NCBI GenBank assembly: GCA_903902325.1
Contig: CAIUUO010000177.1
Span: 1 to 32,934, forward strand
Direction of reading: 5' to 3'
Origin: an uncultured Bacteroidia bacterium
GTDB taxonomy: Bacteria; Bacteroidota; Bacteroidia; Bacteroidales; Prolixibacteraceae
DNA length: 32,934 bases
Shown here: positions 1 through 7,741 of the stretch, in pieces
How positions within the stretch are numbered: the first letter of the stretch is position 1
Layout of the letters: each line of letters opens with the position of its first letter
Position numbers and translations under genes: made by a program
The notes under the pieces: model-generated
What the model was told of the DNA's origin: nothing
Database searches by the model: none
Seen by the model: only the letters and a program-made list of their open reading frames with translations

Positions 1-95
1 CTTTGCGTTCTTTGCGTCTTTGCGAGACACATTTCTTATTATCAATCATTTTTGAGTGTTCCCACTCTTAAAGAACTACTTGTTAAACCGCAAAG
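1..95. repeat. Intergenic CTTTGCG-type repeat at left edge
   Basis: The heptamer CTTTGCG occurs three times within the first 24 bases, at about 1-7, 11-17 and 18-24. Its reverse complement CGCAAAG lies at 89-95, preceded by TTAAAC. The pattern resembles the inverted repeats at 7601-7685 and 31421-31514 in this window. The left part looks like one arm of a copy whose partner lies outside the window. No coding frame of note overlaps it. Confidence 0.5.
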
Positions 96-129
96 ATAAG
101 AAATCGGGTTCATTAAATGAAAAGGAAAC

Positions 130-174
130 AAATGGATGGAAATGGAGATAAGATGAAATAGATGGAAACAGATA
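130..174. repeat. Imperfect short tandem duplication
   Basis: Two adjacent imperfect copies of about 20 bases are seen. The first, at 130-150, begins AAATGGATGGAAA, and the second, at 156-174, begins AAATAGATGGAAA. The segment lies just downstream of the minus-strand cation transporter gene. It carries no obvious hairpin terminator, and no function can be assigned. Confidence 0.4.
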
Positions 175-206
175 GAAATATTTGGAAATAGGGAATTTGA
201 GCAGAT

Positions 207-842
207 TCAACAATGATCACATCCGCATTCTTTCCCTTTTGCCTTTTCAAAAGCTTCTTTCCCTTCGGTGAAAGAGAAATAGATCAGTCCTGCAGCACCA
301 ATCACATCGGCGTAGGCAAATCCTGTAAACTCAAAGATGAGGCTCGAAACAAGCAAAACCACCGACATATAGACACAAACCTTGGTGCAGTTGGCATCCG
401 ACAGAATGGGTTCGGAATTTAACTGCCTCCCGGCTCTCTTTTTGGCGTTCATCAACCAGACCATCACCGCAATGGAAATCAATGATATTACCACACCCCA
501 CAGGGTCGTTTCAGGTTTGTGGTGGTTGACCAGGTTGGCCACGATACCGGCCAGCAAACCTGCCGACAAAAGGTAGAAAGCACTCCCGGTAATTTGAAGC
601 GCCCTGATTTCAAATTCGCTTTTTGAACTCTTCGGGTTCTGTCTGATTCTCAAAATCATGATAGCTATGCCAATACCCGACATGACCTCAATAAAGCTGT
701 CGACTCCGAAACCAAACAGCGTAAGCGTCTCGTCCCGGTAACCCAGAATCATGGAAACAACACCTTCCAGCACATTGTAGAAAATGGTGAAAAGGCTGAG
801 GAGATAAGCCCTGTGATATAACTTATGTTCGAACGTTTCCAT
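207..842 (-). CDS. CDF-like cation transporter
   Basis: This 211-residue membrane protein is predicted to export a divalent metal cation across the inner membrane. Hydrophobic segments lie near residues 13-35, 45-66, 84-105, 113-131, 155-175 and 178-193. The second carries a D-S-F-I-E-V-M-S stretch that fits the metal-site helix of cation diffusion facilitators. The later segment with ADVIGAAGLIYF fits the fifth/sixth helix pair and keeps its Asp. A cytoplasmic cysteine-rich tail ends CGCDHC and could bind metal. The large C-terminal domain of classic CDF proteins is missing, as in the short 'cation transporter' family. I chose the ATG at 842; a TTG one codon upstream would also keep the frame open. 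It is last in the minus-strand operon, 12 bases after the response regulator. The metal is unknown. Confidence 0.7.
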   Translation of the reverse strand: METFEHKLYHRAYLLSLFTIFYNVLEGVVSMILGYRDETLTLFGFGVDSFIEVMSGIGIAIMILRIRQNPKSSKSEFEIRALQITGSAFYLLSAGLLAGIVANLVNHHKPETTLWGVVISLISIAVMVWLMNAKKRAGRQLNSEPILSDANCTKVCVYMSVVLLVSSLIFEFTGFAYADVIGAAGLIYFSFTEGKEAFEKAKGKECGCDHC

Positions 843-854
843 CAAAAAGTCTTA

Positions 855-1571
855 TCAAATATTGCCATTCCTGTACTCCTGGAATTTCTCCTTGTATTGC
901 TCTCCTACAGGGATATAAATTTTCCCGTCAAAGATAATTCGGTTTCGTTCAATCACTGAAATCCTTTTCAAATTGACAATAAAAGACCTGTGAACCCTCA
1001 TGAACCGGTCGATAGGCAACAGTTCCCCAAAGGACTTCAGGCTCATTTGTGTCATCACCGGATCACCATGGATGAGATAAATCTTAATGTATTCATGCTG
1101 GCTTTCAATGTATTTGATCTGATCCAGTTCTATGCGGATCAATTTGTAAGCAGATTTAACAAACAGGTGATCAAAAATTGGCTGAATGCTTTCTCTTTGG
1201 CAATTCATGTTTAGCTCCACCAGATTTTTCACCTTGTTGGCCGCTTTGAGCACACTGCTGAACGTAATAGGTTTTAACAAGTAATCGACTGCCTCCACCT
1301 GAAAACCTTCTACCGCATATTCACTGTATGCAGTGGTAAAAATAACATAGGGCTTATCAGTCAGGGATTTGACGAATTCCATCCCATTAAAATCAGGCAT
1401 ATTGATGTCGATATAGAGTAGTTGAACCTTGTTATTTTGAAGAATTTCCATGGCTTCAAATGCACTCCGGCATTCAGCAACCAGTTCCAAAAATGGTATT
1501 TTTTGAATGTATCCGGCGATCTTCTTCACCGCCAAAGGTTCGTCATCAATGGCCACACAGGTGATTTTCAT
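855..1571 (-). CDS. LytTR-family response regulator
   Basis: This 238-residue transcription factor is the cognate partner of the kinase encoded just upstream. The N-terminal receiver domain (about residues 3-115) has the acidic pocket D9-D10-E11, the phospho-acceptor D55, conserved T79/T80 and K100 in a KP motif. The C-terminal LytTR DNA-binding domain (about 133-235) contains the typical RVHRSFIVNLKRI stretch. Proteins of this type bind direct repeats upstream of target promoters. The ATG overlaps the kinase stop codon by four bases (ATGA), which indicates translational coupling. Genes it controls are likely to include this operon, but that is inference. Confidence 0.93.
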   Translation of the reverse strand: MKITCVAIDDEPLAVKKIAGYIQKIPFLELVAECRSAFEAMEILQNNKVQLLYIDINMPDFNGMEFVKSLTDKPYVIFTTAYSEYAVEGFQVEAVDYLLKPITFSSVLKAANKVKNLVELNMNCQRESIQPIFDHLFVKSAYKLIRIELDQIKYIESQHEYIKIYLIHGDPVMTQMSLKSFGELLPIDRFMRVHRSFIVNLKRISVIERNRIIFDGKIYIPVGEQYKEKFQEYRNGNI

Positions 1572-2626
1572 AATGGTATTCTTAGGTTGACCTCAAATTC
1601 ATTTTCCTGATCCAGAATATCCAGCCGGAAATTATCCTCATACAGCAATTTTAAGCTCCTTTTAATGTTTTCAAGACCGATCCCGGAATATTCTCCCTGG
1701 GACTTTGACACCAAAATATGCTTGCTGTTTTTAATTATGCATTGCAGGGAAGATGCCCCGATATTCAATTCAAAGTAAATGTATGATTTCAACGGGTAAC
1801 TTACCCCATGTTTGAATGCATTTTCAAGCAAAGAGATAAAAAGCATTGGCGGAATTTGCAAATCAGGAATTTGTTCCGGAACCACCACCTTCACCTCTAC
1901 TTCGTCCGAATGCCTGAGTTGCATCAGGGAAACAAAGCTTCTGATAAACTCAATCTCTCTTTTCAGTTCAATGGTGTTTTGAGCCGAGTCGTAAAGCAAA
2001 TAGCGCATCAGTGTGGACAACCGTTCGATGGCATCCTGCGCCTTTTGCGTGTCCATCTCGACCAGCGAATGTATATTATTCAGTGTATTCATGAAAAAAT
2101 GCGGGCTTACCTGATGCCTTAAAAGGGCAAGATTCATCTTGAGATGTTCTTTCTCAGCATCCTTTCGTAATTTTTGTTCATTGCGCCATTTGTATTCAAG
2201 TTCAATGGCAGTGCTGCTGCCAATAATGAGAATAGCGGTAATTAGATTATTCAGAATCGTTCCCAGCATTGACTGAAGGTCAAATGGTCGACCAGGCTGA
2301 ATATCCGGAGGTGGAATTCTCATGCCAGGTGGCTGAGGGGGTCCTGTTGGATGGAGGATTAAACCGATAAAAGCTACGGCAATTATCATGGCTGTAACTA
2401 GGACAAAGTATTGAGATCTTTTGTCATTAAAGAGTAATCTTGGCACCAGCACAAATAAATTGATCAGAAATAGAAGCAGAAGCAAGAAAAGATTGGTCCA
2501 GTCACCAATCATTCTGCTCCAGCCATTGGCACTAACATCCTGCATATACCTTAAATATGGGGATATCAACACAAGCAACCAGATAATTGCGTATAGCAGG
2601 AGAAATCCTTTTCTAGTTTTAAACAT
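1568..2626 (-). CDS. LytS/YehU-type sensor histidine kinase
   Basis: This protein of about 352 residues is an inner-membrane sensor kinase of the His_kinase (PF06580) family. Counting from the upstream TTG at 2635, four hydrophobic segments lie near 11-27, 48-67, 75-94 and 126-144. The phospho-acceptor motif QVSPHFFMNTLNNIHSL holds H179, the N-box ends LLENAFKHG (about 269-277), and the G-box GIGLENIKRSL starts near 318. Between helices three and four is a Pro-rich exposed loop (about 95-117, with GPPQPPGM and IPPPDIQPGRP), likely periplasmic. There is no separate sensor domain, so the signal is probably sensed in the membrane or through a partner. I chose the ATG at 2626. The TTG at 2635 overlaps the preceding stop codon and is the alternative. 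It is co-transcribed with the response regulator. Confidence 0.9.
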   Translation of the reverse strand: MFKTRKGFLLLYAIIWLLVLISPYLRYMQDVSANGWSRMIGDWTNLFLLLLLFLINLFVLVPRLLFNDKRSQYFVLVTAMIIAVAFIGLILHPTGPPQPPGMRIPPPDIQPGRPFDLQSMLGTILNNLITAILIIGSSTAIELEYKWRNEQKLRKDAEKEHLKMNLALLRHQVSPHFFMNTLNNIHSLVEMDTQKAQDAIERLSTLMRYLLYDSAQNTIELKREIEFIRSFVSLMQLRHSDEVEVKVVVPEQIPDLQIPPMLFISLLENAFKHGVSYPLKSYIYFELNIGASSLQCIIKNSKHILVSKSQGEYSGIGLENIKRSLKLLYEDNFRLDILDQENEFEVNLRIPL

Positions 2627-2631
2627 ATCTT

Positions 2632-4143
2632 TCAATTTAATTTCTGATAGGCATTAAAATAGAGAGAACTATAGATTAGTTTAAAATTTTCAGGAACCTG
2701 AAGTCGCATTTGCGGTCCCATTCCCGGTCCCATCGGAGGATGTCCGCCTTCTCCAATCTTTGGTCTTCGAAATGGCTTCCTTCCCAATGACCCCTGTCTC
2801 TCTTCGTTCTTCTGTTGCAGGAAAATTACATTGCTGTATTTATCCAAACCTATTTTATCCTTCGCCCTGTCTTGTCCAACCCTGACATTCAATGCCAGGG
2901 ATGTCCAGAATTCAAGGCCATGCGTTGCAATGATAATACTATTTTCTTTATTTTCAGGAAGATACTTGCTGATGTTTTGCAAATCCTGAAATGCCATATC
3001 ATCCATGACCGGCTTCTTTTCTTCTGAAGAATACATGAAAATCGATAAGGTTGTTAGCAAAACAAGCGAAATTGATAAGGGAAATGCCAGTTTCGGATTC
3101 ATCCGGATTAAATTTAATACCAGCAAGATCTGCGGGACTAAAAGCAAAACATTGAATCTTTGAACATATTGCATCTCATAGAAAGGGAATGCAAAAATGA
3201 AAATCGCTACGATCAGGGAAGGAACTATGGTTTTGGTGACTTTATCAGCATTGCCTTTGAACTTCCTAAATTGGAATATTCCAAAAATGGCCAGGAAACA
3301 GGAAAATATCAGGTTCAACAATACCGGGAATGGTAATGGTCCCTGCAACAAGGCAGACCTCTCAAATATCACATTCCAAAATGTGATCAATCGGAAAGCC
3401 CGGTTATGATCGAACAATACAACAAGGACATATCCAATTAAAATGGCCAACGCAGAGGGCAGAATTGCCTTTCCCCGATAGATCATAAAAAGTGCCAGGA
3501 TTAAAAAAACCAAACAAAAAGTAAACACGCCAAAATGTGAAAGGGCAATCATGGTCAGCGAAATGAATACTGCCAATAAATTTCTCTTATCAGTATTGGC
3601 TATGAATTCCTCAAGACAAAGCATGAAAATAAATGCGAAAGGAAAGGCAAATGCGTTTTTTTGCAAATCTCCCAGAATCATAAATGGGGTAAATGAGAGT
3701 ATTGCGAATAATAACAACGCGAATACTGCGAACAAGGGAATATTCTGCTCTTTCCGGAATACCATTTTGAACATTGGAATTGCCAGCAAAGGCAATGCAA
3801 CACTGTCAACGATCTTGACTACGGTAATGATGATTTCGTTGGAAACTGTTAATCCCATCATAGATAGGGATTTCACTATAAAGGCACAAAAATAAAAATA
3901 GAGTGGGACGTCATTAAAGCCAAGGAGTCCGGTGTTCAGGATATTCCTTACCTGCAACGGATAATAACCTCCATCCACTCCCAAGATCAAGTGGTGGGAA
4001 AAGCTGATGTACAACCTGATGATGATTGCTGTCAGTGTTATTAACCCAAATGAAAGAACCCTGATGGAGCGACTATTTTTCTTCCATGCAAAAGGACTCA
4101 ATATTCCTGATTTTATATCCGATTGGCTTTTATTCTTGCTCAT
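2632..4143 (-). CDS. Polytopic membrane protein, GT-C glycosyltransferase-like
   Basis: This 503-residue protein has a short cytoplasmic start, about ten or more hydrophobic helices, and a soluble C-terminal segment of about 110 residues. The loop after the first helix reads LGVDGGYYPLQVRNIL. It resembles the acidic first-loop motif of GT-C enzymes, which use lipid-linked sugar donors (ArnT, PMT and STT3 types). The soluble tail includes an odd Gly/Pro/Met-rich stretch at about residues 455-479 (GHPPMGPGMGPQM). The gene sits between the TonB receptor (11 bases away) and the kinase, so it belongs to that operon. A role in glycosylating an envelope partner is possible. The family call rests on topology and one motif, so a non-enzymatic membrane protein remains possible. 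Confidence 0.6.
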   Translation of the reverse strand: MSKNKSQSDIKSGILSPFAWKKNSRSIRVLSFGLITLTAIIIRLYISFSHHLILGVDGGYYPLQVRNILNTGLLGFNDVPLYFYFCAFIVKSLSMMGLTVSNEIIITVVKIVDSVALPLLAIPMFKMVFRKEQNIPLFAVFALLLFAILSFTPFMILGDLQKNAFAFPFAFIFMLCLEEFIANTDKRNLLAVFISLTMIALSHFGVFTFCLVFLILALFMIYRGKAILPSALAILIGYVLVVLFDHNRAFRLITFWNVIFERSALLQGPLPFPVLLNLIFSCFLAIFGIFQFRKFKGNADKVTKTIVPSLIVAIFIFAFPFYEMQYVQRFNVLLLVPQILLVLNLIRMNPKLAFPLSISLVLLTTLSIFMYSSEEKKPVMDDMAFQDLQNISKYLPENKENSIIIATHGLEFWTSLALNVRVGQDRAKDKIGLDKYSNVIFLQQKNEERQGSLGRKPFRRPKIGEGGHPPMGPGMGPQMRLQVPENFKLIYSSLYFNAYQKLN

Positions 4144-4154
4144 CTTCAGACCAA

Positions 4155-6509
4155 TTAAAACTGTAATTTATAGATAATATTCGGGAAAAACCCGAGCTGG
4201 TAAGTGGTATTTATTGATTTGTTTCTATCGTCATAATTCTGTGAGAAAACGTTCTTGTGATTGGTTACATTTTGTAAATCCAATGAAAAAGAATGTGATA
4301 ACTTTTTCTTCCCGCTGTTTAAAGTGTAGCTTGCTTTTAAATCCAAACGGTAATAATTAGGGTAAAATGCAGAAAAGGCATCTGTTGACAATTGTTCGTG
4401 ACCCGTAGAATTTGAGGCTGATAGATCGATGGGTGTGTAGGCCCTCTCACCTGCATAGGTAAATTTCAGGTCTGTCGAAATTTTGTTCCTTTTTTCGCTT
4501 CCAACTTTCCATTCTTTACCGCACAGGAAATTGAAAACGTACTTTCCGTTGAAGGCTGTGTTCCTTTCCACTCCGTCGCTTCCCGTGTATTTTGAACTGT
4601 AAATGGATGAGGTAAACAGTCCATAATATCCCTTGCTGAAAAATTTCTCGATGGTCAGTTCCGCTCCATAGTTTTTGCCTGTTCCATTGTTTATAAGATG
4701 GTCTTCCAAATCGGTTTTAAAGCTTGCCCCGGTATTCAGCATGGAGTAGCTGCTCGAAAATGTGTTGACCGGAACATTGTATAGGGACTGATAATAAACC
4801 TCCGTTTTCAACCGCCAGTCTTTGAAAGGCTGCAAGTCGTATCCCAGAACAAAATGATGGCTTTTTGTAAAATCCAGACTCTTGTTGTTGTAGCTGTATG
4901 AGCCATCGGCGTTTTGCGATTGAAGAAAGTAGACATTGATCGGTTGCATCTGGGAATGAAGTCCATAGCCAAAATTGAGTGAGCTTTTGCCATTGATATC
5001 ATATTTCAATCCCAGTCGCGGTTCAATTGAAACAGAATTGTTCAGGAAAAATAGCTGGGAATGAATGCCCGCATTGAGTGTCAGCTTATCGTTAAAACTA
5101 TATTTGACATGTGCGTAGGCCTGCGCCAAATTGGTGTAACTGTTGTAATCCCAAATTTGCTTCCAATCCGACTTGATGTTCTCCTTCTGTCTGTAGTAAA
5201 GGTTCAGTCCCATCAGCTCATCCTGAATACCAATTTTTACAAACAGTTTTGAGTTAATCTTGGAATTAAAACTGGTTGAAAAATTGTATCCCGTTTTGGC
5301 CACATTGTTTTCTTGTTCCGTGAATGATTCGCTTGTCAATCGGTCAAAACCATAATTGGTCTGGTCTGTTTTTGAATAGTTGATACCCAGGTTAGAAATG
5401 AAGTACGATTTGCTGTTCAGTTGGATGAAATGCTTTAATCCCAGAATACCTATCTGGCTGCTCAAATCATGTCCGCTTCCGTTTCCATACAAAGAACTTG
5501 TATTTCCGCCGGCAATCTTGATGCTGCTATTGGCTAAAATTCCAAACAAGGTAAACCTGCCCATTTTGGTAATGCCACTGTTCAGGTTAAATGATAAATC
5601 CTGGTAAGAAGGCAGGGCGGTTGTTCCGATGTCCACACCCACTGCCTGGGCAACGCCAGCCAAGGCATAACGATAGCCTACCAGATAAGATGAGCCCTTT
5701 TCTTTGTTGATTGGACCCTCGGTTGTTGCTTCCAGTCCTGTGATTACGCCTGCTTGTATGGTAGTTTCCGCTTTTTGTGAATTTCCATTGCGAAATCCCA
5801 GATCGAAAACACCGGCCGTCGCATTGCCATATTCTGCCGGGAAAGCCGATGTCAGGAAGTCTGAACTCTTCAGTAAATTGGTATTTAAGGCGCTAACAGC
5901 GCCACCAGTTGTTCCGACAGTAGCAAAATGGTTTGGGTTCGTCACATTCATCCCGTTGATGCGCCATAAAACACCTACCGGTGAATTTCCCCTGATCACA
6001 ATGTCATTACGGCTGTCATCCGGGGCGCTCACTCCGGCAAAATTCGCTGCAAGTCGCGCAGGATCACTTCGGCCCCCGGCATAGCGGTTCACCTCTTCGG
6101 TCGAAAAGGTCCGGGCACTGACGGGAATCAGGTTGTTGATGGTCTTATCTTTGCTGCTTGCAGTGACCACGACCTCGTTCAGGTCGGTCACATTCTCTTC
6201 CAATGCTATGTCCAGAATCGTTTCTTTGCCGGAAGTTACCACCACGTTCGGTACCAGCACATCTTTGTATCCCAGGTAGGAAATTTTCAATTCATACCTG
6301 TCGGGTGAAAGATCGGAAATCGTATAATTCCCTTTACTGTCAGACGTTGTACCTTTTTTGTCAGCCCCGTTGATGAACTGCACTGCAGCACCCGGAAGAG
6401 TGGTCTGCGATAGTTTATCGGTGATGACTCCCCTGATTTTTTGCTTATTGTTTTGGGCAAAAGTGAGTTGGGTCATGAAAAGAAAAATATATAACAGGGT
6501 CTTTTTCAT
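4155..6509 (-). CDS. TonB-dependent outer-membrane receptor
   Basis: This 784-residue protein is an outer-membrane beta-barrel importer energised by TonB. I chose the ATG at 6509 because it opens a clear Sec signal (MKKTLLYIFLFMTQLTFAQ). An in-frame upstream start at 6605 would add 32 residues that do not look like an export signal. After the signal come a carboxypeptidase-regulatory-like domain (about 25-105), a TonB-box-like LNEVVVTA (about 110-117), a plug domain (about 125-240) and the barrel. It lacks the SusC signature and no SusD follows, so it is probably not a classic glycan importer. It is first in the five-gene minus-strand operon with a kinase, regulator and cation transporter, which suggests a metal chelate or small-molecule ligand. 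The ligand is unknown. Confidence 0.88.
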   Translation of the reverse strand: MKKTLLYIFLFMTQLTFAQNNKQKIRGVITDKLSQTTLPGAAVQFINGADKKGTTSDSKGNYTISDLSPDRYELKISYLGYKDVLVPNVVVTSGKETILDIALEENVTDLNEVVVTASSKDKTINNLIPVSARTFSTEEVNRYAGGRSDPARLAANFAGVSAPDDSRNDIVIRGNSPVGVLWRINGMNVTNPNHFATVGTTGGAVSALNTNLLKSSDFLTSAFPAEYGNATAGVFDLGFRNGNSQKAETTIQAGVITGLEATTEGPINKEKGSSYLVGYRYALAGVAQAVGVDIGTTALPSYQDLSFNLNSGITKMGRFTLFGILANSSIKIAGGNTSSLYGNGSGHDLSSQIGILGLKHFIQLNSKSYFISNLGINYSKTDQTNYGFDRLTSESFTEQENNVAKTGYNFSTSFNSKINSKLFVKIGIQDELMGLNLYYRQKENIKSDWKQIWDYNSYTNLAQAYAHVKYSFNDKLTLNAGIHSQLFFLNNSVSIEPRLGLKYDINGKSSLNFGYGLHSQMQPINVYFLQSQNADGSYSYNNKSLDFTKSHHFVLGYDLQPFKDWRLKTEVYYQSLYNVPVNTFSSSYSMLNTGASFKTDLEDHLINNGTGKNYGAELTIEKFFSKGYYGLFTSSIYSSKYTGSDGVERNTAFNGKYVFNFLCGKEWKVGSEKRNKISTDLKFTYAGERAYTPIDLSASNSTGHEQLSTDAFSAFYPNYYRLDLKASYTLNSGKKKLSHSFSLDLQNVTNHKNVFSQNYDDRNKSINTTYQLGFFPNIIYKLQF

Positions 6510-6828
6510 GCTTACAGATTTTATTTTGAACACATATAACAGAACTGTAATTCTATGTTTGAGGCAAGGCATGTTCTTGTTGTTTCCATGACATTGGTTT
6601 TTCATTTGTTACTAAATATTGGGCAATTGTAACAAGTAGTTAATTATTTGAAAATTGCAATCACCAAATGGCAGGTATGTTTCTCTGAACTGCCGGTTTT
6701 TATCACCTAAAGGCCAGCCAATTTTTCCTTCCGCAACTTTTAAACCGAAGTTTACAAACGGATAAGAAAGGAAAGCTATATTTGCTTCAACTATTTTCAA
6801 ACTGACTTACACTTTAGCATACATACTC
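6510..6828. other. Divergent intergenic region between the receptor operon and uppP
   Basis: This stretch of about 319 bases separates two divergently transcribed units and must hold both promoters. On the plus strand, TATATTTG at 6777-6784 fits the Bacteroidota -7 element. On the minus strand I found only a one-mismatch match (TACAATTG, reading from 6631 down to 6624). No convincing small gene was found. A 62-codon minus-strand frame here has no family features. Confidence 0.5.
6777..6784 (+). promoter_or_regulatory. Candidate -7 promoter element for uppP
   Basis: The octamer TATATTTG matches the Bacteroidota -7 consensus TAnnTTTG and lies 44 bases before the uppP start codon. The expected TTTG -33 element is only weakly present near 6751. 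The assignment rests on consensus matching alone. Confidence 0.4.
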
Positions 6829-7596
6829 ATGACAAATTTCGACAGCATCATTCTCGCCATCGTAGAGGGATTGACTGAATTCCTTCCGATCTCCTCCACC
6901 GGACACATGATTATGGCCTCCAGCATCATGAAAATTTCAGGGGAATTTGTCAACACCTTTGAAATAGCCATCCAACTGGGAGCCATCATGGCCATTGTCA
7001 TGCTCTATGCGCCAAGGTTTCTGCAGAGTTTTACCATCTATCTTAAACTGGGGGTCGCCTTTATTCCTACCGGGATTGTCGGCATCCTGGCGTACAAAAC
7101 CATCAAGATGTACCTTTTCAATCCTTACGTTGTGGGAATCGCCCTGGTGATAGGCGGTATCTTCCTGGTGCTGATTGATAAAAAAGTGGTGGCACGTGAG
7201 AGCAAAACCCTGGACCTTGAATCGATCTCCTACAAGCATTCCTTCTTTATCGGATTGATTCAGTGCATTTCCATGATTCCCGGCGTATCAAGGGCTGCTG
7301 CCACCATCATTGGCGGAGTTTTCAACGGACTTGACAAAAAGCAGGCGATGGAATTCTCCTTCCTGCTGGCTGTACCTACCATGTTTGCCGCAACTGGTTA
7401 TGAACTGATCAAAACACCCATCACATTTTCCAAACCCGAATACACCATGCTCGCCATAGGCCTGGTGGTCGCCTTCTTAACGGCCTGGGTTGCCGTCAAG
7501 GTCTTTATCAAATTGGTCGAGAACTACGGATTCAAGTATTTCGGATACTACCGGATTGCAATTGGATTGTTGTTTTTGTTGTTTATCAGGTTCTAA
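6829..7596 (+). CDS. uppP: Undecaprenyl-diphosphate phosphatase
   Basis: This 255-residue inner-membrane enzyme removes one phosphate from undecaprenyl diphosphate. It thereby recycles the lipid carrier used for peptidoglycan and other surface polymers. The first conserved motif, EGLTEFLPISSTGHM, supplies E13, E17, S23 and H26. The second, PGVSRAAAT (151-159), supplies R155. About seven or eight hydrophobic helices span the rest. Length and motifs match the BacA/UppP family in full. The gene stands alone on the plus strand, with a candidate promoter upstream and a long inverted repeat (7601-7685) right after its stop codon. It is probably housekeeping rather than part of the neighbouring carbohydrate locus. 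Confidence 0.96.
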   Translation: MTNFDSIILAIVEGLTEFLPISSTGHMIMASSIMKISGEFVNTFEIAIQLGAIMAIVMLYAPRFLQSFTIYLKLGVAFIPTGIVGILAYKTIKMYLFNPYVVGIALVIGGIFLVLIDKKVVARESKTLDLESISYKHSFFIGLIQCISMIPGVSRAAATIIGGVFNGLDKKQAMEFSFLLAVPTMFAATGYELIKTPITFSKPEYTMLAIGLVVAFLTAWVAVKVFIKLVENYGFKYFGYYRIAIGLLFLLFIRF

Positions 7597-7600
7597 TCGA

Positions 7601-7685
7601 TTTAACCACAAAGGACACAAAGTAAATGCAAGATTTGATTCCCTTTGTGACCTTTGTATTTTCCCTTTGAGTCCTTTGTGGTAAA
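7601..7685. repeat. Long intergenic inverted repeat (CTTTGTG type)
   Basis: The left arm at 7601-7622 (TTTAACCACAAAGGACACAA plus AG) pairs with the right arm at 7665-7685, whose reverse complement differs by one deletion and one mismatch. The spacer holds further CTTTGTG-like units (7643-7657). It begins four bases after the uppP stop codon and could form a long hairpin that ends transcription from either side. Similar elements lie at 1-95 and 31421-31514. Confidence 0.75.
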
Positions 7686-7741
7686 TTCTCTTTTTGCAGA
7701 CATCCTAATTTCGAGTTTTACGAATTCTAAATCTGATTCTT

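Noticed and set aside
6612-6800. A 62-codon minus-strand reading frame in the divergent gap
   Set aside because: It has no domain, signal or membrane features and overlaps the region that must hold both promoters. A small gene here is not supported.
7601-7685. Possible CRISPR array or direct-repeat cluster
   Set aside because: The units form an inverted repeat without regular spacers of equal length, and no cas genes are present.
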